Shown piece by piece: positions 38,899 through 49,533 of a stretch of DNA of 64,000 nt; position 1 is the first letter of the stretch, and each line of letters starts with the position of its first letter. The notes beneath the pieces were generated by a model, which saw nothing but the letters and a program-made list of their open reading frames with translations, had not been told where the DNA came from and ran no database searches. This DNA is from Streptococcus chenjunshii (GTDB lineage Bacteria; Bacillota; Bacilli; Lactobacillales; Streptococcaceae): assembly GCF_003086355.1 (NCBI RefSeq), contig NZ_CP031733.1, forward strand, positions 1,736,001 through 1,800,000, in the 5' to 3' direction. A program made the position numbers and the translations under genes.

Positions 38899-38994
38899 AA
38901 GGGTTTGGCGGCAGTGGTTGATTGGAAGAAAGTGGAACAAAATCGGTAAATTATTATAAAATAACGATTTCGATTTTTGTCACACTCTCTTTTT
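38857..38994 (+). repeat. Family B repeat, internally deleted copy 3
   Basis: Keeps the left end AAAAATGAGGC, an inner GGTTTGGCGGCAGTGGTTGA followed by TTGGAAG, and a right end CGATTTTTGTCACACTCTC, but lacks the middle of copies 1 and 2. Confidence 0.7.
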
Positions 38995-39085
38995 TATCCT
39001 TTGACCTGCAAACTAATAAGACAAGCGGCAGCAAAGCTAAGAACTCTATAACTTGTTACTTAACTACAAAAACTTATCCCTTTTC

Positions 39086-39547
39086 CTAACGATAATTTTT
39101 CAGCTGTCTTTTAATATCACGCTCCTGATCGCGCCGTTTGATGGTTTCGCGTTTATCATAGTCGTGCTTCCCTTTAGCAAGGCCAATAAGAACTTTAGCA
39201 AAACCGTTTTTAAGGTAGACTTTCAGCGGAACAAGGGTCATGCCGCTTCCTTTAAGGTCATTAGCCAACTTGGTTAGCTCATGTTTTTTTAGCAGAAGCT
39301 TTCGTGTCCGTGTCGGATCCTGATTCCAGATATTGCCTTGCTCAAAAGGAGCGATATGCACATTAATCAGCCAAGCTTCACCATTTTTTATCTGCGCATA
39401 GCCGTCCTTTAGCTGAATACGGCCGGCGCGGATACTTTTGATTTCTGTTCCTGTCAGGACAAGACCAGCTTCAATAGTATCCAGAACATGGTAGTCGTGC
39501 CTTGCTTTTTTATTTTGCGCCAGCAGCCGATCATCATTTTTGACCAT
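39086..39547 (-). CDS. smpB: SsrA-binding protein SmpB
   Basis: A 153-residue OB-fold protein that delivers tmRNA to stalled ribosomes. Conserved blocks [20 protein letters not shown] near the N-terminus and [19 protein letters not shown] at the C-terminus are typical. Its start codon overlaps the stop codon of rnr (TAATG), so the two genes are coupled. RNase R and SmpB also work together in trans-translation. Confidence 0.97.
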   Translation of the reverse strand: MVKNDDRLLAQNKKARHDYHVLDTIEAGLVLTGTEIKSIRAGRIQLKDGYAQIKNGEAWLINVHIAPFEQGNIWNQDPTRTRKLLLKKHELTKLANDLKGSGMTLVPLKVYLKNGFAKVLIGLAKGKHDYDKRETIKRRDQERDIKRQLKNYR

Positions 39548-41868
39548 TATTGTCTCCTCTTTTTCTTTCCTTTCTTAGCAGCAGACTTGTAGAAGGGCTG
39601 TTTCTTTTTAGAATGCTGTGAAAAAGCCGGCTGATTTGAATGTCTGCGACGGTTCTTGCTGCCGTCTCGGTCCTTGCGGCGGCTTTTACGGGACTTATCC
39701 TGTCTGAACGGCTGTTTCTTTTCTTTAGCAGCAGTCTCTGCGCCCGACAGATAAGCAAAATCAATATCACCGGTTTCCTTATCAGCTTTAAGCAGTTTTA
39801 CCTTAAGAGACTGACCGACACGGAAAACCTGACCGGATTTTTCTCCTCGAAGCGATAAATCGCGTTCATTATAATGGTAAAACTCCGGCAGACTGCTGAT
39901 GTGGATTAGGCCTTCAATCGTATTGGGCAGCTCCACAAAGAGGCCGAATTTGACCACACTGGAAACAATCCCTGTAAATTCCTCACCGATAAACTGTGCC
40001 ATGTACTCAGCTTTTTTCATCGCTTCGACTGTTCTTTCGGCATCAACTGCCCGGCGTTCTAAACTAGAAGACTGCTGAGCAATTTCCGGAATGATTTGGC
40101 TGAAATGACCTGTTTTTTCAGTCTGGGACTGTCCGTAATCGCGCAAAAGACGGTGGACTATCAAATCAGGGTAACGGCGAATCGGGCTTGTAAAATGTGT
40201 ATAGTAAGAAGCTGCCAAACCGTAATGTCCCTGATTATGCTCAGAATAACGTGCCTGCTGCATGGAACGCAGCAGCATTGCTGCCAGCACTTCCTGCCCA
40301 GGCTGCCCTTGTATTTTTGTCATAAAGTCTTGCAGAGCTTTTTGATCCATTTTATTAGCCGTGCCTCGGATCTGAATTCCAAAAATACTGGCATAATCAA
40401 TAAACTGCTGCAGTTTTTCAGCTTTAGGCTCTTCGTGAATGCGGTAAATAAAAGGGAGTTTTAAGTTTGCAAAATGTTTAGCCACTGTTTCATTAGCTAG
40501 CAGCATAAACGATTCAATCAGCCGCTCACCCACTCCCCGCTCACGCAGAGCAATCTCTACAGGCAGTCCCTCACTGTTGACAAGAATTTTAGGCTCTTTA
40601 GTGTCAAAATTCAAAGCACCGCGTTTAAAGCGCATCTTTTCCAATATATGATGAAGTTTGACCATTTGTTTAAGCGTTTCAGCAATAGGAGCGTATTCTT
40701 TAGTTAGAGCAGCATCGCCGGCAATAATGGCATTAACCTTATCATAGGTCATCCTGAAGCTGGTCTTGATTACTGTCTGGCTCAGTTGGTAATGAAGCAC
40801 CCGTCCTTGTTCGTCAACTTCCATAATACAGGATTGAGTCAAACGATCAAGCCGAGGATTAAGCGAACAAATCCCGTTTGACAGGCGTTCGGGCAGCATG
40901 GGTACAACCCGATCCGTCACATAAACAGACGTTCCCCGTCTGCGAGCTTCGCGGTCCAGATCTGAATCCTCTTTAACATAATAGGACACATCAGCAATAT
41001 GAACTCCCAATTCAAAATGACCGTTAGGCAATATTTTCAGGTGCACTGCATCATCCAAATCTTTGGCATCTGCTCCGTCAATTGTGAAAGTCAGCTCATC
41101 ACGCAGGTCAACCCGGCCAATCATATCCTTTTCACTGGGAGCATCCGGCACTGCTTCTGCTTCAGCTAAAACATTCTGAGGAAACTCTGAAACAATATCC
41201 ATTGATTCCAGTACTTCTAAAACATCGATCCCAGTCTCTCCCTGATGCCCAATAATATCTCTGACTTGGGCAACAAAATAGTCATGTCTGCGGCTGGGGT
41301 ACTTTTCAATATCAACTTTGATAATTTCAGTTCCGTCAAGGAGAATGGGTTCCTTTTTGATATAGATCTTCTGCTGAATCTTAGGGTTGCGGGATTTGAT
41401 ATAGCCGCAGTATCTGGGTTTCTCATCATCCAGTACAAACTGACCGACAGCCGTCTTAAGACGGCGTTCTAGAATATTGACTATCTTAGCCTCTGCAGCT
41501 GTCCCCTTAAAACGGTCGGCCACTTTTTGAATGACAGCTTCAACTCTGTCACCGTCGACAGCATAGCCAGTATCATTGCGGCCAATAAATAAATCTTCTT
41601 CTGTCCCATCAACCGTTAAAAAACCAAAACCAGCTTTATTGGCTCGAAAAATTCCTTCAATGGTTATTTGCGGTTTTCGATTTTGTTTTTTACGCAAGGC
41701 GAGATTGCCTGCATTGTCAAAACGCAGCCGGCCTTGGCTTTCTAATTTTGAAATCGCTTTGATAAGGGTTGGAAAAGCCTTAGCGCCAGTCATATCTAAA
41801 GCAGCTGCTAAGTCATTGACATTAGTCTTGCCCTGTTTTTCTAAATAATCTATAATTTTTTCTTTCAT
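39547..41868 (-). CDS. rnr: Ribonuclease R
   Basis: A 773-residue 3'-5' exoribonuclease. An N-terminal winged-helix/OB region (1-200) is followed by the RNB catalytic domain with [14 protein letters not shown] (metal-binding Asp residues) and [18 protein letters not shown]. An S1 domain (about 625-705) and a long Lys/Arg/Ser/Gln-rich tail (about 710-773) complete it. It degrades structured RNA and acts with tmRNA-SmpB. It lies in the conserved secG-rnr-smpB order. Confidence 0.97.
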   Translation of the reverse strand: MKEKIIDYLEKQGKTNVNDLAAALDMTGAKAFPTLIKAISKLESQGRLRFDNAGNLALRKKQNRKPQITIEGIFRANKAGFGFLTVDGTEEDLFIGRNDTGYAVDGDRVEAVIQKVADRFKGTAAEAKIVNILERRLKTAVGQFVLDDEKPRYCGYIKSRNPKIQQKIYIKKEPILLDGTEIIKVDIEKYPSRRHDYFVAQVRDIIGHQGETGIDVLEVLESMDIVSEFPQNVLAEAEAVPDAPSEKDMIGRVDLRDELTFTIDGADAKDLDDAVHLKILPNGHFELGVHIADVSYYVKEDSDLDREARRRGTSVYVTDRVVPMLPERLSNGICSLNPRLDRLTQSCIMEVDEQGRVLHYQLSQTVIKTSFRMTYDKVNAIIAGDAALTKEYAPIAETLKQMVKLHHILEKMRFKRGALNFDTKEPKILVNSEGLPVEIALRERGVGERLIESFMLLANETVAKHFANLKLPFIYRIHEEPKAEKLQQFIDYASIFGIQIRGTANKMDQKALQDFMTKIQGQPGQEVLAAMLLRSMQQARYSEHNQGHYGLAASYYTHFTSPIRRYPDLIVHRLLRDYGQSQTEKTGHFSQIIPEIAQQSSSLERRAVDAERTVEAMKKAEYMAQFIGEEFTGIVSSVVKFGLFVELPNTIEGLIHISSLPEFYHYNERDLSLRGEKSGQVFRVGQSLKVKLLKADKETGDIDFAYLSGAETAAKEKKQPFRQDKSRKSRRKDRDGSKNRRRHSNQPAFSQHSKKKQPFYKSAAKKGKKKRRQ

Positions 41869-42175
41869 TCTTTTCGCTGTATTCCGATACTACTAATCGT
41901 GTTAACTAAACAAGATGATAAACATGCAATAAAAATGAGCTGAGTATTGCCTCAGCCCTGACTTTTAATACTGCATACGCCAAGAGACAAAGACTCAGCC
42001 GCCTGTTTAACAGTCAGTCCCAGAGCATAAAATAGTGCTGCTTATGCCTCTGCTCCCTGTTTCAGGCAAATTTCTCTTTAGCTTATCACTCTCTTTGCTA
42101 AAAACCAGCTGGCTTTCAGCAGCTTCAGCTCTGAAAGCTGAAAAATATACTTTCCCAATCTAAAAGATAGGCACT
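41869..42175. other. Intergenic region between secG and rnr
   Basis: About 300 bp with no gene. A modest inverted repeat, TGAGCTGAG...CTCAGCCC-type near 41936-41958, could end transcription from secG. No known repeat unit is present. Confidence 0.4.
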
Positions 42176-42412
42176 CTAACGGCTTGACAAAATAGCCAGA
42201 AGAAGCGCAATCAAGAGCCAGAAGAAAACCAAAACAGCGGTAAAACGCTGCATAAATGCCTCAAAGCCACGCGCCTTAGTCCGTTCAAACAGCGCTTCAG
42301 AACCGCTGCTGTCAAAAACATTGCTGCTGGGATTTTTTTGCGGCTGCATAAAGATAGCAATGACAATAATAACAGATAAGACAAGCAAGGCTGTAAGTAA
42401 TAACTGATACAT
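42176..42412 (-). CDS. secG: Preprotein translocase subunit SecG
   Basis: A 78-residue protein with two membrane helices (about 3-23 and 55-75) and the loop MQPQKNPSSNVFDSSGSEAL typical of streptococcal SecG. It assists SecYE in protein export. ATG 42412 has AGGA upstream. Its place after rpmG matches the conserved streptococcal gene order. Confidence 0.93.
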   Translation of the reverse strand: MYQLLLTALLVLSVIIVIAIFMQPQKNPSSNVFDSSGSEALFERTKARGFEAFMQRFTAVLVFFWLLIALLLAILSSR

Positions 42413-42457
42413 TTTTTTCCTCCATTAAAATTACACCCCATTCTACCATAAAAGCAG

Positions 42458-42604
42458 TTAAGATTCAATATGCAGGGTAACTTTTCTCTCTTTAGGGCAG
42501 TATTTAAGCACCTGTATCTTCTCAGGATGGGTCGTTTTATTTTTACTGGTCAGATAGTTTTCATGACCGCATTGGCTGCATTTTAAATGAATTTTAATTC
42601 TCAC
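42458..42604 (-). CDS. rpmG: 50S ribosomal protein L33
   Basis: A 48-residue protein reading [20 protein letters not shown] and ending [14 protein letters not shown]. It has one CXXC and a single later Cys, as in one of the streptococcal L33 paralogues, so zinc binding is uncertain. The start is GTG 42604, which overlaps the TGA of the upstream MFS gene (GTGA), with AAATAAGG before it. Without the GTG the gene has no start. Confidence 0.93.
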   Translation of the reverse strand: MRIKIHLKCSQCGHENYLTSKNKTTHPEKIQVLKYCPKERKVTLHIES

Positions 42605-43803
42605 CTTATTTCTTTAACCTTTAAATATGTTCTAAAATTGAAGAGGCTCCACAAAAAATTAGCGAAAACGACTAGGCTGGTCACATAAAACACGGCACGG
42701 TAGCCCAAATGCACGGCTACAGTTGAACCGATAAAAGGACCCAGAACTTGACCGAAATTGCTAAACATTTGATTATAAGAAAAAATTCTGGAAATACCTT
42801 CTTTAGGAGTGATTCTCGTTAATAACGAATTGATACTAGGCATTAAAGCTCCTACACCGAAACCATATAAAAAACGAAAAATCCCCAGCTGCAGCACCGT
42901 CTGTGCAAGCGCACAGAGGAGATAGAGAGTGAAACTGTAGAAAAGCGCTGATAATAAAAGCCGATGATTGCCAATACGGTCCCCTAGCTTTCCCAGCCGC
43001 GAACTGCTGAGCAAACTGGAGAAACCTAAAGCAGAAACAATTACCCCTGAAACAAAAAGCAGATTGTCAGTCTGACCTAAATGGCGGATATAGAGCGCCA
43101 AAATCGGCGCAACCGACTGAGCTGAAATTTGGATAATCATACTGGTCACAAACAGTCCCAGCATGATTTGTATACTTTTACTCTGTTTAAACACTTCTTT
43201 TGTTGGCATGACATCAGCTTTTTCAATAGGCTCAAATTTTTCCTTAACAAAAAAGATTGTCAGCAGACTGCAGATGAACAAAATAAGGCCAACAAGCAAA
43301 AAGACCTGACGGATACCCAAAAACTCTGCTAAAACACCGCCAAGCAAAGGACCGATCAAAGTCCCAGCCGTAACACCGGTTGCTAAAGTTCCAAGAGCAT
43401 AGCCTGAATGCTGCCTCGGAGCCTGTGCTGCTATCAGAGCGGTTGCATTAGGCACATAACCGGCAAATATCCCGTTTAAAAGCCGCAGCAAGAGCAAAAG
43501 TAAAACATTGGGGACAAAGGCCAATCCTCCCATAGTAAAAGTCATAACTAAACTAGCCCGAATCATCATGGGTTTCCGCCCATATCTATCCGCCAGACGC
43601 CCCCAGACAGGAGCCACTAAAGCAGAGGCCAGAGCGGAGAGTGATACAGCTAAACCCGTATACCACTCAACCTGATCTTTAGGAACACCTAAATTTTCAA
43701 CATACAAAGCCATAAAAGGCATGACCAGTGAAAAGCTTGCCCCGGTAAAAAAATTACCCAGCCAGGCTATTCGTAAATTTTGCCGCCAGTCTACTTCGGC
43801 TAT
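42601..43803 (-). CDS. pmrA: PmrA-type MFS multidrug efflux pump, start codon ATA
   Basis: A 12-helix major facilitator close to pneumococcal PmrA ([55 protein letters not shown]). The first ATG in frame (43722) would remove the first 27 residues. The upstream codons, however, read [20 protein letters not shown], which clearly belongs to the family. The position of the expected initiator is ATA (43803-43801), with GAGGA 6 nt before it. No ATG, GTG or TTG exists between the upstream stop and 43722. Either an ATA start is used or expression is impaired. It is followed by rpmG with overlap. Confidence 0.82.
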   Translation of the reverse strand: MAEVDWRQNLRIAWLGNFFTGASFSLVMPFMALYVENLGVPKDQVEWYTGLAVSLSALASALVAPVWGRLADRYGRKPMMIRASLVMTFTMGGLAFVPNVLLLLLLRLLNGIFAGYVPNATALIAAQAPRQHSGYALGTLATGVTAGTLIGPLLGGVLAEFLGIRQVFLLVGLILFICSLLTIFFVKEKFEPIEKADVMPTKEVFKQSKSIQIMLGLFVTSMIIQISAQSVAPILALYIRHLGQTDNLLFVSGVIVSALGFSSLLSSSRLGKLGDRIGNHRLLLSALFYSFTLYLLCALAQTVLQLGIFRFLYGFGVGALMPSINSLLTRITPKEGISRIFSYNQMFSNFGQVLGPFIGSTVAVHLGYRAVFYVTSLVVFANFLWSLFNFRTYLKVKEIR

Positions 43804-44035
43804 TAGTTCCTCTTCGATAAGTCCTCATCTTCTTTCTCATTTAACCACTCATTCATTGTCTTTTTACCCTGTCAAAGCGTCTGCTTCGCAGCAGCAGATC
43901 GAACACTGTTTAAAGCGCACAGATACCCACTGACCGATCTGTTTAGCTGCTAAACCATTACAAGAAAACTTAGAGTTTTCGGCAGACCGTTCTGCTGTAC
44001 AGACAAATGGCAAACCGCAAATCAGGCATTTGGTT

Positions 44036-44635
44036 CTAACTGACGTTTGCGCAACGCTTTAAGAGTTGAGCTACCTGTTTCTGCAGATTTTCTAAACGGC
44101 CGTTATTGTCAATCACTGCATCAGCATAGGCTACTTTTTCTATTAAAGGCATCTGCGAAGCAAGACGTTTGTTTGCTTCTTCTTGGCTGTAGCCATTTCG
44201 CGCCATCAGCCGCTGAATTTGGGTACCTTTTTCAACATAAACCAGCCAAATTTCATCAAACCAGTCTATGTAATCCTGCTCAATCAAAAGCGGAATATCC
44301 ATAAAAAAAATATTTTCTGTCTGAGCCATCTGCTCACATCGTCTGGATAATTCCTGACGGATAACCGGGTTCTGCAGCTGAGCGGATTTTTTTAAATAAT
44401 GCGGACTGGAAAAAATCAACTCGGCAAGCTTCAACCGGTCAAGTTCTCCATTATCATTCAAGATTCCTTCCCCCAGCCAGTCCACTAAAATCTTATAGAG
44501 CCGGCCGCCTTTAGCCTGTAAATCATGCACGACTTGATCGGCATCGATGACCTTGTAGCCGGCCCTGCGAATCTCTTCAACAACAGTTGTTTTTCCTGAA
44601 GCAATCCCGCCTGTAATCCCAATAACTTTGCTCAT
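44036..44635 (-). CDS. coaE: Dephospho-CoA kinase
   Basis: A 199-residue kinase for the last step of CoA synthesis. The P-loop [13 protein letters not shown] is at residues 5-17, and DADQVVHDL and [11 protein letters not shown] follow as in CoaE. Two starts are possible: ATG 44647 and ATG 44635. The second overlaps the mutM stop codon (ATGA) and gives the usual N-terminus, so it is preferred. It is followed after about 230 bp by pmrA. Confidence 0.94.
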   Translation of the reverse strand: MSKVIGITGGIASGKTTVVEEIRRAGYKVIDADQVVHDLQAKGGRLYKILVDWLGEGILNDNGELDRLKLAELIFSSPHYLKKSAQLQNPVIRQELSRRCEQMAQTENIFFMDIPLLIEQDYIDWFDEIWLVYVEKGTQIQRLMARNGYSQEEANKRLASQMPLIEKVAYADAVIDNNGRLENLQKQVAQLLKRCANVS

Positions 44636-45453
44636 CGCTTTTGACATTGGGGACAGAAATGACTGCCCCGTCCTCCCACTTTTATCTTTTCAATCGGCTG
44701 CCCGCAGCGCATACAAGGCTCACCGGTTCTGCCGTAGACCTGTAAATATTCCTGCATGGTACCGTCTTCCCCCAGAGCGTTCCGGTAGGTTCTAATCGTT
44801 GAGCCGCCCTTATCGATACCCAGCTGTAAAATACGAATAATTTCGTCATGCAGCCGCTTGATTTCGGTTTTTTTCAGCTTAACAGCCGGCCTCTCAGGGT
44901 GAATTTGAGCTGCCCAGAGCACCTCATCTGCATAGATATTTCCCAGCCCTGCCACCAGCTTTTGCTCTAAAAGGAGCGGCTTAACAAACTTTTTGGAAAT
45001 CTTCAGCCCTCGTTCAAAAGGCAGAAGTTTAAAATCGGATTCAGTCGGCTCAGGGCCTATTCTTTTCTGTTCAAAATAGGCATTCTCCCCAGACCTAGGC
45101 AGCAGTTCAAAAGTCCCAAACTTCCTTACATCTTGATAAACCAAGGTTGAACCGTCATCTAGGCCAAAGAAAATATGAAAATGTTTATTGTCAGGAATGT
45201 CCTCAGAAAAAAGAAGATATTTCCCTTCCATTCTCAGATGAGAAATCAGAATCTGCTTATCAAAATCAAAGATGAGATACTTCCCGCGCCGTCTCACCCT
45301 ACGGACAGTTTCTCCTAATAAAGCCAGTTTAAAAATATCCAAATTTGTTTTAACCATCTTTGGAACGCTGACTTCAACACTGGAAATAGAGCGGCCGGCA
45401 ACCAGCCGCTCTAAGCCGCGTCTAACTGTTTCTACTTCCGGTAATTCAGGCAT
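44632..45453 (-). CDS. mutM: Formamidopyrimidine-DNA glycosylase
   Basis: A 273-residue Fpg enzyme that removes 8-oxoguanine. The N-terminal [13 protein letters not shown] provides the catalytic proline right after Met, which fixes the start at ATG 45453 rather than the adjacent 45456. The helix-two-turn-helix region ([20 protein letters not shown]) and a C-terminal zinc finger ([10 protein letters not shown]...FCPQC) are intact. AAGGAG precedes the start. It is preceded by the DinB-like gene with a 12-bp gap. Confidence 0.96.
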   Translation of the reverse strand: MPELPEVETVRRGLERLVAGRSISSVEVSVPKMVKTNLDIFKLALLGETVRRVRRRGKYLIFDFDKQILISHLRMEGKYLLFSEDIPDNKHFHIFFGLDDGSTLVYQDVRKFGTFELLPRSGENAYFEQKRIGPEPTESDFKLLPFERGLKISKKFVKPLLLEQKLVAGLGNIYADEVLWAAQIHPERPAVKLKKTEIKRLHDEIIRILQLGIDKGGSTIRTYRNALGEDGTMQEYLQVYGRTGEPCMRCGQPIEKIKVGGRGSHFCPQCQKR

Positions 45454-45465
45454 CATTGCTCCTTA

Positions 45466-45990
45466 TCAATCCTTTAAACCAAGGAGACGTCTGGCGTAAA
45501 TGACCTGACCTGAATGCATAGCAGCATCGTCAATAATGGAAACCAGCCGGGCTCCTCTAGTAACAGCCGGTGTCCAGCTTTCATCAATCACATCATCCAG
45601 GCTGTCTTCATTGAGCGATTTGAGGTAATCTTTGGTAAATTCAGCTGCTGCCTTTAAGTAATCAAGCACAAGACCTAAATCGTCTACCTGGACCCTTTGA
45701 GCCTCCTCAAGTGTATGCTTCCAGTCCGGCGTATCATCCGGCAAATCCAGACTGAACTTTTCTTTCCAAGCCTGACTAAACCAAATCGGCTCAAGGTGGG
45801 CTAAGTCTGCAATCTGCAAATCCATCTCACGGGCTGTATGCCAAGCCAGCCAAGTCATTGACTTTAATTGAGCCGAGACTTCCTGAGCCGGAAAAGCATT
45901 AGCCTGATCAGTGTCCACCCCCTCAAATAAGCGTTCAAAACGCTCTACAGCACGATCAACACTCTCTATCAACATATCTAAATAAGACAT
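45466..45990 (-). CDS. DinB-family putative metalloenzyme
   Basis: A 174-residue four-helix protein of the DinB/YfiT group. Likely metal-binding histidines are in TWLAWHTAREMD (about residue 51) and DDAAMHSGQVIYARR (about 159). Related proteins are thiol S-transferases or of unknown role. ATG 45990 has GAGGAGGG upstream. A family A unit ends 15 nt before the start. It probably shares a transcript with mutM. Confidence 0.85.
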   Translation of the reverse strand: MSYLDMLIESVDRAVERFERLFEGVDTDQANAFPAQEVSAQLKSMTWLAWHTAREMDLQIADLAHLEPIWFSQAWKEKFSLDLPDDTPDWKHTLEEAQRVQVDDLGLVLDYLKAAAEFTKDYLKSLNEDSLDDVIDESWTPAVTRGARLVSIIDDAAMHSGQVIYARRLLGLKD

Positions 45991-46005
45991 TTAACCCTCC
46001 TCACA

Positions 46006-46119
46006 TAAGATACAAAGGCCGTGAAGAAAGCGACTGAAAAATAGGAGCCTGACCGAAGAGTCACTAAAGACTCTAGGGAGGGCTATCTTTTTTCCGAGCT
46101 TTCAGGCCGTGTTCAATTC
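46006..46119 (-). repeat. Family A repeat unit, short form (sense -)
   Basis: Minus-strand start GAATTGAACACGGCC at 46119, end GGCCTTTGTATCTTA at 46006. AAGC-class arms (TGAAAGCTCGGAAAAAAG with CAGTCGCTTTCTTCA) flank the GAGTC/GACTC hairpin. It is nearly identical to the units at 52700 and 54642. Confidence 0.87.
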
Positions 46120-46122
46120 CAC

Positions 46123-46210
46123 CAAGATACAAAGGCCGTGAAAAAATCCGCATGAAAATGGCGGTAAGCCTGACATCTCCGATTTCACAGGCAGCACCCC
46201 TGCCAAAATA
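46123..46210 (-). repeat. Family A repeat, 5'-truncated unit (sense -)
   Basis: Carries the 3' end (AAGATACAAAGGCCGTG on the plus strand) and the CGGTAAGCC module, then stops at about 46210 near the end of the hydrolase gene, without the GAATTGAACAC terminus. Confidence 0.75.
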
Positions 46211-46220
46211 AGACGGACAT

Positions 46221-47006
46221 TCAAAAGGTTTGCAAACTAGCCGGAAAGATACCCCCTTGCAAAAAATAAGAGACAGCCTGAATATGGGTATCCGGGTCGC
46301 TGAACAGCCAAGCATGCCCCTTACCGGGATAATAAGCACATTGGCTCAGCGGATGCTGTACGGCCAGCAGCTGATGCGATGCCTGTATAGTTTCAGATTC
46401 TTTGCTGCCCGAAAGGAAGAGAACGGGATTATCAAAGGCCAAGTTTAATTTCAAGCGATTGGCCTGAGTCATAGCCCGCCGAAATGACTTTCGCGAAGCC
46501 CTTTGTAAATCTTCAACAAAAATGCGGCAGCTTTGTTCTGATGCACCGTCTTTCTGCATCATACCTGTCATAAGACGAGCAATAAATTTAGTATTTTTCA
46601 GCAGTGACATAACAAAGACACCAGCGATCACTTTGCGGTAACCTTTAATCGGTTCATGCGCAGCACCGTCGATAATAGCTTTGTCAATCAGCCAGGCATG
46701 ACTTTCCAGCAGTTTCAAAGCAAGGCAGGCTCCTAATGACAAACCAACAAGATGTACTCTGCCGTGCGCCTTACTTTTAATAATGCCCGCAAGAATCTCT
46801 GTTGTATCATCAAAAGTAGTCCAGTCCCTATTTCGGCTCATACCGTGCCCCGGCAAATCAACAGCAAGGCAATGAAAGTCTCTTGCTAATGCAGCCATAT
46901 GCTGCTGCCACATTCGGCTGCTTGAGCCTGAAGCATGCAGAAAAAGAATGGTCTGTGCATTGTGCTGCCCCTTTTCTTTGATAAACAGTTCAGCCCTATT
47001 CACCAT
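46221..47006 (-). CDS. Alpha/beta hydrolase
   Basis: A 261-residue alpha/beta-hydrolase. The oxyanion segment LHASGSSSRMWQQH, the nucleophile elbow GLSLGACLALK (Ser), and the late His in GKGHAWLFSD are visible. The acid is probably the Asp or Glu after VLFLSGSKE. Substrate is unknown. ATG 47006 has AGGAGGAG upstream; an in-frame ATG at 47030 precedes the SD and is rejected. It lies downstream of era. The stop codon lies 11 bp from a truncated family A unit. Confidence 0.88.
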   Translation of the reverse strand: MVNRAELFIKEKGQHNAQTILFLHASGSSSRMWQQHMAALARDFHCLAVDLPGHGMSRNRDWTTFDDTTEILAGIIKSKAHGRVHLVGLSLGACLALKLLESHAWLIDKAIIDGAAHEPIKGYRKVIAGVFVMSLLKNTKFIARLMTGMMQKDGASEQSCRIFVEDLQRASRKSFRRAMTQANRLKLNLAFDNPVLFLSGSKESETIQASHQLLAVQHPLSQCAYYPGKGHAWLFSDPDTHIQAVSYFLQGGIFPASLQTF

Positions 47007-47098
47007 TATCTCCTCCTGTTCCAAAACCACATACTTATAAGAAACGTTTAGATCGGCCTAACGTGTGCATTCAGCACAGTGTGCTTTTTAAAAATCAA

Positions 47099-47998
47099 TC
47101 AATAGTCTTTCTTATTATAACCAAAGTCAGCTAAATCAAGCTTCTTATCCCGCCAGTTTTTCTTAACTTTGACCCAGGTCTCTAAATAAACCTTTTCACC
47201 CAGCATTATTTCAATATCCCGGCGGGCCATTTGCCCGATTTTCTTAAGCATTCCGCCTTTTTTCCCGATAATAATGCCTTTTTGGCTGTCCCGTTCAACC
47301 ATAATCGTTGCACGAATATGAATCTTATCTGTGTCATTGTCTCTTTGTATTGATTCAATAACAACTGCTACTGAATGCGGTACTTCTTCGCGGGTCAGGT
47401 GAAGAACCTTCTCGCGAATCATTTCGGAAACTAAAAAACGTTCTGGATGATCGGTAATCTGATCTGCAGGAAAATACTGAACCCCCTCTTCGAGCCGTCC
47501 TTTCAGCAAATCTAACAGTGTTTCAACATTATTCCCTTGAAGAGCTGAAATCGGCACAATCTCCTGAAAATCCATCTGACCTTTGAAATCATCAATTTTT
47601 TCCAGCAGCTGATCCGGATGGACCTTATCAATTTTATTGATGACTAAGATAACAGGAATGTCAGCTGCTTTCAGACGTTCTATGATCATATTGTCGCCCT
47701 TGCCGCGCTGCTCATCTGCAGGAACCATAAACAGAACCGTCTCTACTTCTCTCAAGGTACTGTAAGCTGCCTCCACCATAAAATTCCCCAAAGCCGTTTT
47801 GGGTTTGTGGATGCCCGGGGTATCGATGAAAACAATCTGCTCGTCTGCAGTCGTATAGATTCCCATAATTTTGTTGCGGGTTGTTTGCGCTTTATCGCTC
47901 ATAATCGCAACTTTCTGACCCAAAACATGATTCAAAAAAGTTGACTTTCCAACATTTGGGCGGCCTAAAATAGCTACAAATCCTGATTTAAAACTCAT
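47099..47998 (-). CDS. era: GTPase Era
   Basis: A 299-residue GTPase for 16S rRNA processing and small-subunit assembly. G1 [10 protein letters not shown]3 DTPGIHKP and G4 NKID are present, followed by a C-terminal KH domain with [13 protein letters not shown]. Length is normal for streptococcal Era. It is third in the ybeY-dgkA-era order. Confidence 0.97.
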   Translation of the reverse strand: MSFKSGFVAILGRPNVGKSTFLNHVLGQKVAIMSDKAQTTRNKIMGIYTTADEQIVFIDTPGIHKPKTALGNFMVEAAYSTLREVETVLFMVPADEQRGKGDNMIIERLKAADIPVILVINKIDKVHPDQLLEKIDDFKGQMDFQEIVPISALQGNNVETLLDLLKGRLEEGVQYFPADQITDHPERFLVSEMIREKVLHLTREEVPHSVAVVIESIQRDNDTDKIHIRATIMVERDSQKGIIIGKKGGMLKKIGQMARRDIEIMLGEKVYLETWVKVKKNWRDKKLDLADFGYNKKDY

Positions 47999-48160
47999 AT
48001 ATCACTTATTAAACATAAAAATAAAGCAAGACACCGGATTACCCAGCCTTATACGGCAAATCCGGTCTCTTTTAACTGACAGACTTTAGTTTTCCTGTGT
48101 TTGGTATTACACAGTGTTTTTTCCTTTCATAAAATAATAAATATCACATACTGCCGACAG

Positions 48161-48568
48161 CTACTGCCCTAAAATCAAACTAAAAATTTTAGGTAAAAAA
48201 ATGATTAATCCCGTTAGAACAGCATAGCCAGAAACAATCAATACAGCACCTGCTGCCATATCTTTAGCATTTTTAGCCAGCATAGAAAAGTGATAGTCAC
48301 TGGCTAAATCGACCACATTTTCAATCGCCGAATTGACAATTTCAAAAGCGATAACCAAAAAAATAGCCAAGAAGAGAAACAGCCACTCCAATCCTGAAAT
48401 TCTGAAAATAAGGCCCGCAAGAGCCGCTAAAACAGCAGATACCAGATGCTTGCGCAGATTGCGCTCCTCTTTAAAAGCTGTCAAAACCCCCGTAATGGCA
48501 AACTCCATACTCGCCATTAAGGTCATATTTTTCCACTTTCTTTGTGAATTATTATCGCGTAAGTCCAT
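48161..48568 (-). CDS. dgkA: Diacylglycerol/undecaprenol kinase (DgkA family)
   Basis: A 135-residue membrane kinase with three helices. The DgkA signature [15 protein letters not shown] carries the catalytic Glu and metal-binding residues. In Gram-positive bacteria these enzymes mainly phosphorylate undecaprenol. ATG 48568 overlaps the end of ybeY by 17 bp; ATG 48526 is an alternative start that would shorten it by 14 residues. Confidence 0.93.
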   Translation of the reverse strand: MDLRDNNSQRKWKNMTLMASMEFAITGVLTAFKEERNLRKHLVSAVLAALAGLIFRISGLEWLFLFLAIFLVIAFEIVNSAIENVVDLASDYHFSMLAKNAKDMAAGAVLIVSGYAVLTGLIIFLPKIFSLILGQ

Positions 48569-49046
48569 AAGCAGTCAATATCTCTTCCTGTAAAGTAAAC
48601 ATTTCTTTTTCTTCTTCGGGAGTATAGTGGTCATACCCATTGATATGCAAAAAACCATGCACTGCTAAAAAACCCATTTCCCGCTCAAAAGAATGGCCGA
48701 ATTCTGCCGCCTGTTCATGCGCTTTATCAACAGAAATAAACAGCTCACCGATATAGGCATCAAATTCTTCTAACAGTTCAGCAAGATCAGAATGTTCTTC
48801 AACAGCCTCATGACCAAAAGCCAAAGGCTCTTCAGGCTTATATTCCAGACTGATGACATCAGTCGGACGGTCGGTATCACGGTATTCCAAATTTAATTCA
48901 TGGCTGCGCTCGTTAGTCACAAAGGTCACAGCCATCTCCTTGTTTTCTTTGCCGATTTTTTCAGCAGCAAAATCAAGCAAGTCAAGCGTCTGCGTTATGA
49001 TCGCTTGAGGAACTTGCTCCGTCTCGTCAATCAGTTCTATATACAT
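48552..49046 (-). CDS. ybeY: Endoribonuclease YbeY
   Basis: A 164-residue zinc RNase for rRNA maturation. The zinc motif reads [11 protein letters not shown] and is followed by the usual [31 protein letters not shown] is conserved. It overlaps dgkA, so it is translated with it. A remnant of a family A end (AAGATACAAAGGAC) lies 8 nt upstream of the start. A candidate -10 box TATAAT lies at 49182-49177 on the minus strand. Confidence 0.95.
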   Translation of the reverse strand: MYIELIDETEQVPQAIITQTLDLLDFAAEKIGKENKEMAVTFVTNERSHELNLEYRDTDRPTDVISLEYKPEEPLAFGHEAVEEHSDLAELLEEFDAYIGELFISVDKAHEQAAEFGHSFEREMGFLAVHGFLHINGYDHYTPEEEKEMFTLQEEILTAYGLTR

Positions 49047-49053
49047 TTACGTT

Positions 49054-49070
49054 TAAGATACAAAGGACAT
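49054..49070 (-). repeat. Family A remnant: 3' end only
   Basis: TAAGATACAAAGGACAT on the plus strand is the conserved 3' terminus with one change; no further unit sequence follows. It sits directly upstream of the ybeY start. Confidence 0.6.
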
Positions 49071-49533
49071 CATGAGTCTGTCAAAACAGCCCATACGGTT
49101 CATTGGAAGCTGCCGATTACCTACTTCCCAGCAGAACACCTGTCCTTATCCTTTCGCTAATCTTCTGTACACCCTCATTATACCACAGAAAAAATATTCC
49201 CGCTTCCTTTTAAGAATAAAAAGACGATTTGCCTGTCGTCTCCAAGATATCTCTCAGCCTGTATGATCCAGTATCTTGCATACGCTGACAGTTTTTTACG
49301 AATGTCTTAAGCCGAATTCTTTCTGTCTTGAACACACCCCAGTCTATTATCATTGGCAGATCTCTAATATTCTTTCCAGAGGCGCAATAAAAACGATTGA
49401 AAAACAGAGCTGCTTCAATCGTTCTTAAGACTTCCGTTTTTTCTGTGCAGGCAGAATATGCCGACCCGAAACAAACTTTTAAAAAATTTGGACTTGAATT
49501 TTTCTTTAGTACTGCAAAAATGCTTTACACTCG
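49071..49533. other. Intergenic region between the UDG-like gene and ybeY
   Basis: About 460 bp with no gene supported by codon pattern or SD. It contains a TATAAT box on the minus strand (49182-49177) likely serving ybeY. The remainder shows no known repeat. Confidence 0.45.

Noticed and set aside
46073..46339. Minus-strand open frame across the end of the hydrolase gene
   Set aside because: It lies in another frame of the hydrolase gene and the following repeats; there is no SD.
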